This document shows, one piece after another, positions 43,033 to 54,092 of a stretch of 64,000 nucleotides of DNA (position 1 is its first letter; every line of letters begins with the position of its first letter). The stretch comes from Plotosus lineatus (lineage: Eukaryota; Chordata; Actinopteri; Siluriformes; Plotosidae). The DNA is taken from NCBI GenBank assembly GCA_024760905.1, contig CM045729.1, positions 6,063,663 through 6,127,662 of the forward strand, read 5' to 3'. A program made the translations under genes and the position numbers. Below the pieces are notes generated by a model. The model was not told where the DNA came from. It did no database searches and saw only the letters and a list, made by a program, of their open reading frames with translations.

Positions 43033-44917
43033 CAGACGTTCCCCAGCTTGCAAACGAGTTAGGTTCCAGACGGCCATTCTTTAGATGAATTTGTTCGTAA
43101 ATCATTACAGGGCATTCTTTCGAGGGGAACGTATGTTTAAACAGTGTATAAGTAACCTATACGAGTTTGTACTCTATACAATTTCTCTCTCTCTCTTGCT
43201 CTCTCTCCATAATCATCTGTACATTATCAAGATCATTACATCCCATGTTTAAACTCCTGGTTCCTCTCAAGCACAGCAGATCTGATCAGATTTACAAAGA
43301 GTTTTACTCTTATCCAGCTCAAGTAACATCTGACTTACGACCTGCTTGACTTACGTCCACCCGTACTTACGACCACGGCCAGCAGATGCTTTTTTTTTAT
43401 TTTTATTCAATGTCTGGCACCGCAGCACGTAGCAGCCCGGCAACAATTATGGCAGCCAGCTGGCATCGCGTACGACAGTTACGGCAGCACAGTATCCCAG
43501 CATTTCACTCTCACGCAACGATCTACCACTACACTCAGTAACTAGATACCGTCTTGGCAGCATCTAAATTTTGTACGTTACACCGTTACCATGGCCCCCA
43601 AGAGAAAACCCATTTCATCAGATGGAAATCCTGCAAAGAAAGCGGGGAAGGCACTGACTTTGGAGACGAAGAGTGTTCAGCTGACGGAACAATTTTATTT
43701 AAATGTTTAAATGGACGGGATGTTGTATTTAAAGCGGAATTACAGGACCTGTTTGAAAGAGCAGCGGTCCTGATTCAATATTAACTTGCTTCCTTGCTAG
43801 ATCGGAGCTCTTTATTAACGCCTATACACACACACACACACACACACACACAGAACACTGTCTCTCTCTAGGTCACTCTCTATGTCGCGCTCTCTCTCAC
43901 TCAACACACACACACACACACACACACACAAAACTCTCCCTTTTTCTGGTGTGGTTTGCCGAATGCGGGCTCCGCCCACACGCAACGCGCAGCCGACAGA
44001 CCACTTCTATTTAAATGTTTAAATGGACGAGATGTTGTATTCAAAGTGTAATTACAGTACCTGTTTGAAAGATCAGAGGTCCTGATTCAAGAAAAAAAAA
44101 AAACTTGCTTCCTTGCGAGATCGGAGTGCCACAGAGCACTCTGTTTTCCTTTTGCTTCAATATCGTTCCGAAATAATCGCCTCCGTCCCTGTATTTCCGC
44201 TTTTCTGTATTTTCTGGGTCCATGACGGATAACAAAATATAGCAATGATGATCAATCTCAAAGAGAACTCGCGAGCCAAAATTCCTGTTCAACTCTCCTC
44301 TCTCATACATGTGGCAAACAGGAAGTATGGGTACAGGAAGCATGGGTACAGTTCACCTGCCTCCTGGCCAATGGGATGCCAGCAGGGCGGGATGTTGAGA
44401 GACAGCCAATGAGAGAGCAACTCGCACATTGTTTGAATTTGTGAATGGTGCGTTTGGCACTTTTCGTAAAAAAAAAAAAAAAAGGTATAAAATTTATAAA
44501 TAAACTGTAAACAGCTTGATATATAATAGTATTCGATAGAAAAAGTTGCTTAAAAACGCAACAGATTGACATCGTGTATCCTATACAGTAGTACCTATAA
44601 CCCTCGCGTCGGCCATTTTGAATGGCATTCGACTTACGTCCAATCTGACTTTCGACCGGTTGGTCGGAACCGATCTCTTCACCGACCTTCTAATGGTGTA
44701 AAGCCACGTCCCTCTGCCGGAGCCTAGTATTAAGTGTACCTCAGGATAATGTTTAATCATATTTCATAATTATATTTATGATATATATTTCTATAGATTT
44801 TATTCCATTTCTATTTCTACTTGTTCTTCAATTTCATTTCACTTTTGACCTCTTGACAGCCCTGTTCGTATCTCCAGATGTTCGTAAAACGAATGTCCGT
44901 AAGTTGGGGAGCATCTG
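43033..44917. mobile_element. Tigger-like transposon, 'CAGATGCTCCCC' family, 1.9 kb composite
   Basis: Left end CAGACGTTCCCCAGCTTGCA follows TA (43031-43032). The right end from the other strand is CAGATGCTCCCCAACTTACG, before TA (44918-44919). It shares ends with 8148-9142. It contains a transposase start fragment, a duplicated ~110-bp block (43698-43805 and 44010-44122), two (CA)n runs and a piece like the 'CAGTCGGCC' MITE (about 44340-44470). Confidence 0.7.
43591..43710 (+). pseudogene. Tigger/CENP-B-like transposase N-terminus fragment
   Basis: ATG at 43591 gives MAPKRKPISSDGNPAKKAGK then ALTLETKSVQLTEQFYLNV-stop. M-x-PKRK...S.DG...KK...LTLE.K is the usual start of Tigger-type transposases, just before the CENP-B DNA-binding helices. 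Everything after that is missing. Confidence 0.65.
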
Positions 44918-44919
44918 TA

Positions 44920-46033
44920 CTTGTAGCTTTAAGCACAATAATGATGCTGCCTGCTCTAAATAGCCGTATCATAAGTGTCTGTTATTTTTAATTGAAATAT
45001 TAATTGCTCAGAATAATGATATTTAAACCCTCTGCACCACCAACCAATAAGATCACTCTGCTCCCATGTAGTATACACACCAATGCTGTTTCACCAATAC
45101 ATACACAATTAGCCTGAACAACATTTCAAACTCTTCTATAAATCTCGTATGGACTCAAGTCCTGACTAGTTTCCTCCTCAATGAATCTTTTCCCAAATGC
45201 AATATGTTTTCGGTGTTTGAGTGCATATCTGAGTGAAATGAAAATTGAATACAGACACCTGTTTTCTAAATGTGTCGTCTCACATGCAAAGCCTTCAAAC
45301 TCCACAGGCCGTGCCAGCAACAGCATTGGGCCAAGTTCTAAACCGACGACTGAACTGGGGTTGACATCTGGTCTTCCATTTATTTGATTATTTTAGCCAT
45401 CAAAGCATCCTCACAGTCAGATGGATACAATCAAAACCCCAGGTTGTCCCCTGGAAGTACATTCTGAGACCAACATCCATCTCTAATGAGACAAGACACT
45501 CCATCAAACTCTCCCTCTACTGTCAGAAGTATTGGATTAAAAGGTGGTTTCAATCACAGATAACTCTTCGCCCGTTCAGCCTCCACACGCAGGGCAATTT
45601 TGCGTTTTGCTTAACCGGCGCTTCAGAAGGGAAGGAAAAGAAAAAAAAGCATATTAGCAATGCAGGAAATATGCGTACGCGCTTACGCACAGGAAAAGTG
45701 AAGCGATGGAGTGGTCATGACCTCTTTTCACGCACGAATGAGACGGATCAAAGTCATGCTCTATTATTCCCTCCAGCTGCCATGCTGGTGTTGTGATTGT
45801 CGGCTGCCAGATCTGACGCCCTCAAAGACCGGTGTGAGGTTTGTTTTATTCCCGATGTTCGTCCAAGAGTGAGTATTAAAATGAGTCAATGAAGAAATTC
45901 ATGCAAGTCTGCTGTCCATCATTTTTATTACATCATTTATTCATTTGTTGATGAGATATCTATATACACTCCAAATATAACCAATAAGGGACAGAAATGA
46001 GGTGATGAGACCAAACGACGATAATCATGATGA
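44920..46033. other. Intronic unique DNA, no exon found
   Basis: Balanced-composition, unique-looking sequence, including 45540-45860 with several CpG. No hibch similarity was seen. Confidence 0.4.
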
Positions 46034-46330
46034 TACTAATAATAAGGGCACTAGCACTGTCACCAGATGGGTATAGAAGCAAATTTGAGCCTTAAGGGTC
46101 ACTGGTTTGATTCCTGAAATGGCAGGAAAACTGTGTGGCGTTAGGGGAGCAAGCTGCCCCTTCACCTTTATGGCTGACATGCTCTTGAACAAAGCACCTA
46201 ACCCCCAACTGCTCTCTCGGTAGCTCTGTTTGTGGCACTCCACTGCTCCAAGTGTGCATGTTCACTGTTTATGTGTAGGCACACTTTGGATGGGTTAAAT
46301 TCAAAGGGGATAATTTCCCATGCAGGATTA
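46034..46330 (+). mobile_element. tRNA-derived SINE, 'gctgacatgctcttgaacaaagcac' family, copy 2
   Basis: Head 'gggcactagcactgtcacca', degenerate B box 'tggtttgattcc', then 'atggctgacatgctcttg', 'gcacctaacccccaactgct' and 'ctgctccaagtgtgc'. Relative of 28195-28425. Confidence 0.7.
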
Positions 46331-48095
46331 AATGCAGTATTCAGAAAGAAAAAAAGAGACACACTACAACTTTCCATATTGCTAGGGTTCCCTCAACATT
46401 TATCACCAAGTATTTTCACCTTGAAATGTATATAAAAATGCACCTTTCATTCAAATAAATTGACTGTAATTAAGTATTTAGAGTAAAGATTCAACAACTA
46501 CACTGCCAAGATAGCATTGGTTGAAGTAGTAAATTATGTAGTATTGATCTCTAACCAGACGTACAGTAGCTGCTGATACACATTACCCTGCATATAACTG
46601 TGAATTTCCCTCTTGGATTAATAAATCAATCCATCCAGCCATCCATGCTTCAGAACTTTTGGAACCGTGCAAGTAAACTATAATATGGCATTCCTCAAGT
46701 CGGTCTTCTCAGTCTGCTGTTTTTCCTATATATGGAACAATGTTCTACAATTAAAACCTTGCAATTAAAGTTGGTCTGGTCAAGGCTCAGAAACATTAAT
46801 GTGGCAGTAAAATGAAGTCAGCTCAAGACCTGAATGTACCGAATGATCAGATGATCCCATCAATGGACTTTTTCTTCCCTCATGGGGCCTAAAAACTGAG
46901 AGGTACAGGGAGCATGACGAATCATTTTTCACACATGTACTGGCTCCCAGAGGTCCTGACAATAAAATGTAATTCAACTCTGGACTGAAATAAACATTGT
47001 GGTGTTGCATATGGTGGTTGAAACAATGCCATGGTGAATGTGTGCTGTAATCAAAGCTAAAGAATGTGCAACTTCTTTATGGCCAACAAGTGTGCATACT
47101 TTAGTCAACAGTAATACATGTAGGTTTTTATACAAGTTTACTTTTCTGCCCTAAATTTCTTTTTGATGGTAAAAATTTAGTCCTTTAATATGCACAGACA
47201 GTCATCCATTCAGCAAAAAAACCCTCATTTTAACAACGGCATTTCAGCTCTATGTGAACTCCATGACCTTGTTGGGCCAATGTATGACATTTGCTTATAC
47301 TGTATGCTATTAGGTTTTGCACCAACTGAGCATTTGTGCCTTTGTATTTCAGCCCCACACCTGTGAGCAGTGTGAAGTTCGGAGATGAGATCCGACACTG
47401 CGCATGACCAACTCTCCTCCACTCGGGCCTTAAGAAAGAATATAACCACATAAATAGTTCTGATAAGCCAATGTGAGCTACTGCGATCAGAAACAGAGCT
47501 TCATCTGTTCTTATGAGACTTGCACTTATTGACACGGGAGTGAGATAATGCTCTGATGCTGTTTCAGTTGAAACTCCCCATAAACCTCAGGGGGGAGGAG
47601 GATGAAGGCTTGAAAAAAAGGCAAAGAAAAGAAAAACAGGCAGCAACATGTTCTGCTGACGTCATTCGGAATTCTGACCAATCAGAGGCCACTACACGTC
47701 TGATTCATAACATACTAAGGTGATTTTGATTATCATTGCTACCACCTACTGGCACAAATATATACTACAAGCCATAAAAAGTATGTTGAGTACTGTACAT
47801 TTAGAAATATTACAGCGATTGCAAAAACTAATTTTGAAGTTTAAGCAATATTGTAAAAGAATATGGGAGAAAATTGGGGGGGGGGGTCCAGGTGCTGGGT
47901 ATGTAGAAGGGTAGATAGGGATATTTGGGTTGGTATGTGGTTCATCACCAGTCTCGGAGGTGGATAATGTGCATGGACCGGTGACAGTAAACCAATCAGA
48001 TTATACCGTCCCCATGTAGCATATGAAGTAATGTTATACATGCAGAGAATTGAAATATGAGTTACACTGACTATATTGAAAAACCAAGTACTTAC
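46331..48095. other. Intronic unique DNA upstream of the compact hibch exon cluster
   Basis: No repeat family recognised apart from a short poly-G near 47876. This is the 5' end of the 19-kb hibch intron. Confidence 0.5.
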
Positions 48096-48148
48096 ACCTC
48101 CCATAGTAATTCCATCGATGAGTGCGACATAGGGCTTCCGGTAAGTTC
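48096..48148 (-). CDS. hibch: hibch coding exon (KPYVALIDGITMGG), 53 nt
   Basis: Reads, after completing a split Gly codon, TYRKPYVALIDGITMGG. The acceptor is ...TTTTAG (48149-48150) and the donor GTAAGT (48095 down). The GITMGG motif is part of the second oxyanion-hole loop of the crotonase fold and is completed by GIGLS in the exon at 29020. Phases fit: two bases enter, none is left over. Confidence 0.93.
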
Positions 48149-48234
48149 CTAAAACACAACAGAATATGGACTAAACAAATAATATCAGTCCCAAGTTTGT
48201 ATAAATCTGTGAGCAGATAAACATTGAACTTTAC

Positions 48235-48321
48235 CTATAGTGTTGTTCAAAGTGTACTCTTCACGGAAGAAGTTCTGCGCAAAAGAATATCCCCCTTTAC
48301 CTTTTATCGTTTCCGTAAGAA
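48235..48321 (-). CDS. hibch: hibch coding exon (FFREEYTLNNTIG), 87 nt
   Basis: Translates as VLTETIKGKGGYSFAQNFFR followed by EEYTLNNTI and the first base of Gly. FFREEY.LNN is strongly conserved in HIBCH, and the glutamate here is a substrate-site residue in the mammalian enzyme. Acceptor CTTGTAG, donor GTAAAG. Phase 1 in, phase 1 out. The segment before it (ETIKGKGGYSFAQN) is variable between species. Confidence 0.94.
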
Positions 48322-48436
48322 CTACAAGGGGGAAAAAATAAATAGAGTAAATAAAACCCACTTCTTTATTGTCGTTAAGATGGAATAGCCCCCCCATCCC
48401 TATTATTACACAGTATATACTGTTTCAATGGTTTAC

Positions 48437-48521
48437 CTCTGACGTCTCCTCCTGCACAGAAAGCTTTACCTCCAGCACCTTTAATGATTACAAGCTCGGT
48501 CTCTGAGTCATTCTCCCATTC
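48437..48521 (-). CDS. hibch: hibch coding exon (oxyanion-hole region [10 protein letters not shown]), 85 nt
   Basis: Translates as [20 protein letters not shown] then FCAGGDVR plus one base. [12 protein letters not shown] is the first oxyanion-hole loop, a signature of the enoyl-CoA hydratase/isomerase superfamily, where main-chain amides hold the thioester carbonyl. Acceptor T-rich ...TTCCAG, donor GTAAAC. Phase 0 in, 1 out. Confidence 0.95.
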
Positions 48522-48597
48522 CTGGAAAAAAAAACACTAAACTAGAATGCGTGAGGTATGAAATGCTTTTACAGTGATCTATATGATGGTGGTGTAC

Positions 48598-48729
48598 CTT
48601 CAACTGGGGGTAGATCAATCGAATCATGGAAATGTTGAGGGAGTTGAGGGCTTTGGGTCTGTTTAGTGTGATCACGCCAGCTTTCCCCACTTTCTCCAAC
48701 AAAACTTCAGTGTTCACAGTTTCGCTCAT
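48598..48729 (-). CDS. hibch: hibch coding exon, first recognisable ([23 protein letters not shown]), 132 nt
   Basis: Translates as [40 protein letters not shown] and PQLK: 44 codons, phase 0 on both sides. [11 protein letters not shown] is the usual N-terminal strand-turn of the crotonase fold. The ATG at 48729 aligns with an internal Met after the transit peptide in the human protein, so it is probably the first base of an internal exon, not the start codon. The acceptor AG (48730-48731) follows a (TG)n run. The transit-peptide exon upstream was not recognised in 48732-64000. In this species the exons from here to 48096 span only 634 bp. Confidence 0.93.
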
Positions 48730-48732
48730 CTG

Positions 48733-48736
48733 CTCA

Positions 48737-48773
<37 letters not shown>

Positions 48774-48796
48774 CACACACAAAACACACACAAACC
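48733..48796. repeat. (CA)n microsatellite abutting the hibch splice acceptor
   Basis: On the transcript strand it reads (UG)n, ending only 10-15 bases before the acceptor AG of the exon at 48598-48729. Confidence 0.95.
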
Positions 48797-48945
48797 AAGT
48801 CCAAGTATCAGGTGACCCCCAAACTACTGAAACGCCTTAAAAAATAAATAACCGTGAATCCATAACAGCCACAGTACATTCAATGATATAGTTTGAATAC
48901 ATCCGTCAGAGTCTTTCAAAAAATGCTTTTATTTTGAAGGCTATG

Positions 48946-48985
48946 ATAATAATAATAATAATAATAATAACAACAACAACAACAG
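48946..48985. repeat. (ATA)n(ACA)n trinucleotide repeat
   Basis: About 8 ATA/AAT and 5 ACA units. Confidence 0.9.
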
Positions 48986-49547
48986 AAAGGCTTTTTGCAT
49001 CATTAACCATTTTTGAGCCAGAGTTCCAGGTGAAGCCTTTCTTAATACTATAATAATAGAAAGTAGGGATTCAGAGGAACATAATAAAAGCACTTTTGTT
49101 TAATTCCAAGACGGCACTCCGAGTTATATCCTGATGAAAATTTTCCAGAACTTCCACAAAACGTGTCCCCTATCCAAAATTGCCTGAACCAAATTACCAC
49201 AATTTAGGCATATATAGAAAGGAAAGATCCCCAAGTGTCCACATATGCATAAGATGAAAATCACGATCTGACGTGCCATCTATAGGAGGCGCCTTCATTC
49301 ATCCTTGAAAATAAAATATTTTGAAAGGCTCCACCCAATACAGGTAGTGTTGGACTTCCGACTGCATTCGGTTCGGACCAACAGGCTGTAAGACGGTTTG
49401 GCCGCAAGTCGGGTCTGTAGCTGTATTATTAGTATGTGTACAATATACTGGATCTTTCTACATGTTTGTGTCAAAATTTTGTTTGGAATCTTTTTACCTT
49501 TCTTTAAACATTCATAGATGGAGGAGGATGAGGACTAGTGTACATGT
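48986..49547. other. Non-coding; weak transposon remnant near 49350-49430
   Basis: 'ttcggaccaacaggctgtaa' and 'gccgcaagtcgggtctgta' resemble TA-flanked MITE interiors. Otherwise unique. Confidence 0.4.
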
Positions 49548-49616
49548 ACAGGGATCCCTCGCTATTTCGCGCTTCAATGCATCGTGTTTTTTTCCCCACA
49601 CAAATATAAACATTAA
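49548..49616. mobile_element. Left end of 'CAGGGATCCCTCGCTATTTCGCG' MITE, truncated by RTE sequence
   Basis: TA-like context, then CAGGGATCCCTCGCTATTTC; after 'aatgcatcgtg' the similarity to 14979-15484 stops at a T-rich patch before the RTE fragment. Confidence 0.55.
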
Positions 49617-49756
49617 AAGGATGTTAATAGAGAAGTACAGAGAAGGCCAGAGGGAGCTGCATTGTGCCTTTGTGGATCTGGAGAAAGCATATGACAGGGT
49701 GCCGAGAGAGGAACTGTGGTATTGCATGAGGAAGTCTGGAGTGGCAGAGAAGTATA
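49617..49756 (+). mobile_element. RTE reverse transcriptase fragment, inverted against copy D
   Basis: Encodes MLIEKYREGQRELHCAFVDL then EKAYDRVPREELWYCMRKSG and VAEKY. The same coding segment is present in reverse at about 50005-50144 within copy D, so the two form an inverted repeat of about 140 bp with a ~250-bp spacer. Confidence 0.88.
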
Positions 49757-52125
49757 CCTCCACATCTCTAGATTTTCCTGCACTTATTCTCTCACTGCAG
49801 ATCACAATGTCATCTGCAAACATCATAGTCCATGGGGAATCTTGTCTAACCTCGTCTGTCAGCCTGTCCATCACCATAGCAAACAAGAAGGGGCTCAGAG
49901 CTGACCCTTGATGCAGTCCCACCTCCACCTTGAACTCTCCTGTCACACCGACAGCACACCTCACCACTGTCTTACATCTCTTATACATATCCTGCACCAC
50001 GCTAACATACTTCTCTGCCACTCCAGACTTCCTCATACAATACCACAGTTCCTCTCTCGGCACCCTGTCAAATGCTTTCTCCAGATCCACAAAGGCACAA
50101 TGCAGCTCCTTCTGACCTTCTCTGTACTTCTCTATTAACATCCTCAAGGTAAACACTGCATCTGTGGTGCTCTTTCTTGGCATGAACTCAAACTGTTGTT
50201 CACAAATGCTGACCTCTGCCATTAGTCTAGCTTCCACTATTCTTTCCCATAACTTCATCGTATGGCTCATCAACTTTATCCCTCTGTAGTTGCCACAACT
50301 CTGTACATCTCCCTTGTTTTTAAAAATGGGCTCCATTACACTTCTCCTCCATTCTTCTGGCATCCTCTCACCCTCAAAGACCTTGTTGAATGTTTTTGTA
50401 AGGAAATCTACTGCTACCTCTCCTGGACACTTCCATATCTCCACCGGTATGTCATCAGGACCAACTGCCTTTCCATTCTTCATCCTCTTCAATGCCCTCC
50501 TCACTTCACCCTTTCTAATCTTTGCTACTTCCTGGTCCTCAACAGTCACCTCTTCTACTCTTTTTTTCTCTCTCATTTTCCTCATTCATTAGCTCTTCAA
50601 AGCACTCTTTCCATCTTCCCAGCAGACTTCTGTCATCAGTCAATACATTTCCCTCTCTGTCCTTAATCACTCTAACTTGCTGCACGTCCTTCCGACCTCT
50701 ATTTCTCTGCTGTGCCAACCTATATAAATCATTTTCTCCCTCTTTACTTTCCAGCCGAGCATACAAGTCATCATACGCCCTCTGTTTGGCCTTTGACACC
50801 ACTACCTTCGCCTTGCACTGTGCCTCCCTGTACTCCTGTTTACTCTCTTCGGTCCTCTCTATGTCACACTTCTTAGCTAACCTCTTCCTTTGTACACACT
50901 CCTGCACTTCCTCATGCCACCACCAAGTTTCCTTATCTCCTCTCCTTCCAGATAACATACCAAGTATTCTCCTACCGGTCTCCCTGATCACATTCGCTGA
51001 AGTTGTCCAGTCATCTGGAAACACTTCCTGACCACCCAAAGCCTGTTTCAACTGCTCTGCCTTTGCCTTCTTCACTTTCCTCACCATCAGCATCATCCTG
51101 CACACCACCATCCTATGCTGTTTGGAAACACTCACACCCACTACTACTTTGCAGTCACTGACTTCCTTCAAATTGCATCGCCTACACAAGATGTAGTCCA
51201 CCTGTGTGCGCCTACCGCCACTATTATAAGTCACTCTATGCTCCTGTCTCTTCTGGAAGAAAGTATTTACCACAGCCATTTCCATCCTTTTTGAAAAATC
51301 TACCAACATCTGTCCTTCCGCGTTCCAGTCCTGGATACCAAACCTGTCCATCACTTCCTTGTCCCCTGTTTCCTGCACCAACACTATTATTGAAGTCTGC
51401 GCCAATGGCCACTCCTTCACCTCTGGGGGCACTCTGCATCACTTCATCTAACTCACTCCAGAATCTCTCCTTCTCTTCTAGCTCACATCCTGCCTGTGGG
51501 GCATAAGCACTAACAACATTGAACATCATGCCTTCAATTTCTAACTTGAGACTCATCACTTCGTCTTACATTCTTTTCACTTCTAGAACATTCCTGACAA
51601 ACTCCTCCTTCAAGATGACTCCTACTCCATTTCTCTTCCCATCCATACCATGAAAAAATAGCTTCAACCCTGCTCCTAAGCTTTTAGCCTTGCTACCTTT
51701 CCACCTGGTCTCCTGAACACACAGTATGTCCACCTTCCTCCTCTGCATCATGTCAGCCAGCTCTCTACCTTTTCCTGTCATAGTTCCAACATTCAAAGTC
51801 CCTACTTTCAGTCCTAGACTCATGCCTTTCCTCTTCTCTCTCTGCCTATGGACACGCCTCCCGGCTCTCCTTCTTCGATGTCTTCGACCAACAGTAGTCC
51901 AATTTCCCCAGCACCCTGTTGGTTAAGAGCACTGATGGCGGTCGTTGTTAACCTAGGCCTCGACCGATCCGGTATGAATTTTTTTGTTGTGACTCGCATA
52001 TTTTATTTGGCATTTATTTTACGCCGGATGCCCTTCCTGACGCAACCCTCTGCATTTATCCGGGCTTGGGACCGTCATAAGGGAGAGACACTGGCTTGTG
52101 CCCCTTACTCACGACTGCATTTACT
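49757..52125 (-). mobile_element. RTE LINE copy D, 3'-truncated
   Basis: Runs from the 5' non-coding region (52125 to about 51880) through endonuclease and reverse transcriptase to just past the FADD motif, then stops at the inverted fragment. No 3' end is present. Internal endpoints near motif C are seen in copy D and in 41695-42602. Confidence 0.9.
49780..51823 (-). pseudogene. RTE endonuclease/reverse transcriptase pseudogene (copy D)
   Basis: Endonuclease: VGTLNVGTMTGKGRELADMM and VDILCVQETRWKGSKAKSLG (about 51650-51823), VVSAYAPQAGCELEEKERFW and IGADFNNSVGAGN (about 51370-51559), QVDYILCRRCNLKEVSDCKV. Reverse transcriptase: VEDQEVAKIRKGEVRRALKR, GKAVGPDDIPVEIWKCPGE, NYRGIKLMSHTMK, FVDLEKAFDRVPR (motif A), GLHQGSALSPFLF (motif B), TMMFADDIVICSE (motif C). 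Frame changes near 51560, 51400 and 50585 break it. The 357-codon reverse transcriptase block is still open and has all three catalytic aspartates. Confidence 0.9.
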
Positions 52126-52580
52126 TATACTGTATACATATACTATACTAGTCCTTCTCAAAAAATTTGCATATTGTGATAAAGTTCATTATTTTCTGTA
52201 ATGTACTGATAAAAATTAAACTTTTATATTTTAGATTCATTGCACCCCAACTGAAATATTTCAGGTCTTTTATTATTTGAATACTGATTCTGACTATTGA
52301 TTGAATGTGATTTCTCTCAGTTTCAATCCTCTGCTGTCAGTGGCTGATTGAAGTCAGGAAACCAATGTTCATCCTCAGTCGAAGTTTTCTGCTGTGAGAT
52401 GCTTGATCAGGTCTTTACTGCAGCCGCCTTCAATTCCTGTATATGGGTCTTACTCAATTCGGTTTTTTCTTTCGAAAAAGTGAAAAGCTGTGTCATCCAG
52501 TTGACTGATTTTGCCATTTAAGAACATTCCATTTCTCTACCTTAAAAATCTTCTGGGTCTATCGAATCATTACCCATTTG
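52126..52580. other. Non-coding, nothing recognised
   Basis: AT-rich sequence between RTE copy D and an L2-like fragment. Confidence 0.4.
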
Positions 52581-52599
52581 TACTTTTTAGCAATAGACC

Positions 52600-53035
52600 T
52601 CAAAACATCAGTATAGGAGAATTCATCTACTCCACTCTCAACATGCACACGGGAACACCACAGGGGTGTGTTCGTAGCCCCCTCCTCTTCACACATAACT
52701 GTTCTCCCACTCACACCAGCAACACCATCAATTTCGCTGATTACACCTCTGTCATAGGTTTGATAACAGATAACAAGTCAGCCTACAGGAAGGAGGTTCA
52801 ACATTTGCAGCGATGGTGCAACACCAGTCTGGAACTCAACACATCCAAAACCAGAGAGATGATAACCGACTGCAGGAGATTGAAACAAGCTGAGCACTCT
52901 GCTCTCTACATTGAGAGGTGGTAGAGAGAGTGGAGTGTTTCCAGTTTCTTGGAGTGCACATCTCTGCTGACTTCACCTGACCACAAACATCTCCCAACAG
53001 GTGAGGAAGCTCTGACAAGCCCGTCTACCCCGACC
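52600..53035 (+). pseudogene. L2/CR1-like LINE reverse transcriptase fragment
   Basis: Encodes HTGTPQGCVRSPLLFTHNCS (motif B), NTINFADYTSVIGLI (catalytic FADD mutated to FADY), KEVQHLQRWCNTSLELNTSK and TREMITDCRR, then, after a frame change, the 'FLGVHISADFT' region at about 52940-52980. This family differs from both other LINEs in the window. No ends are visible. Confidence 0.82.
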
Positions 53036-53839
53036 CAAAAAACTTCCAAATCATATTCGGCACTCTGAATCTATTCTAGATCTTTTATCACTTCAATTTG
53101 TGCCACCTGTTCATCAGTCACTTGTCTGATTATTTTTGAACCGATTGGAATGGTAGGTAATGAAAGTCTGTTGGGCTTTTTATACCTTTCTTCCTCCACA
53201 CCTTATTCTCTGGATGGGAAGCAAGTCCGGGGATTTTCTTTTATTTTAGACTGGTAGTCATTTTTCCTGCTGGTTCCTACTGGTGTTGAAATAGACAGAT
53301 TTAAATATATATCTTGAAATTCCTAACAAATTAATGTGAGTTCTAATTGGGGGTCAAGATTCAGGTCAGGGTCTTGCCAATCAGCTGGAGTGCTTTGAAA
53401 TGTTGATGAGTAATCAACAGGTTCTTCTTTACAGAATCTAGGCTGGACAAAAATAATTCCCTGGTTTTTATTAATTAATTATTATTATTTTTTTTAGAAA
53501 AACCACACCCAAAACCTCGGAAAATGCCTCAGACGAGGTAAAAACAACCCAGAAGGTGATTGGGTGTCAGATATTGTGATTATGTTTGTGAGATATTGAA
53601 TTCTGTCTGAAACAGTTCTGAGATGTAAAGATTTTTGTAACTACACAGCTGCTGTAGACAGACAGATGTTCAGAGTTTAATTCGTGTGAAGCGAACATGC
53701 AAAAGTCGCCTCGTCTCAGGTGCACCGTATCACTTCAGTCACTTTATCGACATCTAGCTTTAAATTTTGAATTCAAATTTAAATTCTGGGCTTCACCGCA
53801 TTCAGTTTCTCAACAAAATTCTCATAAGAAATTAGTGTC
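53036..53839. other. Non-coding, nothing recognised
   Basis: AT-rich unique-looking DNA. Confidence 0.4.
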
Positions 53840-54092
53840 GTCGTCCCCAGTGCCGCTAACTGGGTCATCAAAGGCTGGCCATGTCTCTCACTGTCTACGG
53901 TAGGAGGTTCATGTAAAAGAACCATTGCTGACTTTCATCAAGAGTAGCTGCATAGCCGTCAGCATGTTTCTGCCCTGCGATGGCCTGGTGAGCTGTCCAG
54001 GGTGTACTCTGCCCTCGTCCGGAGTCAGTTCAGATGTCCGCCAGCCTCCCTGCAACCCTAATTAGGTTTAAGCGGTTCAGAAAATGAATGAA
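53840..54092 (+). mobile_element. SINE, tail type II, head lost
   Basis: Starts within the common body ('gtccccagtgccgctaactg') and ends 'cagaaaatgaatgaatgaac'. Confidence 0.85.

Noticed and set aside
49512..50585. Active RTE reverse transcriptase gene
   Set aside because: The open block has all motifs but lacks the in-frame endonuclease and the element's 3' end.
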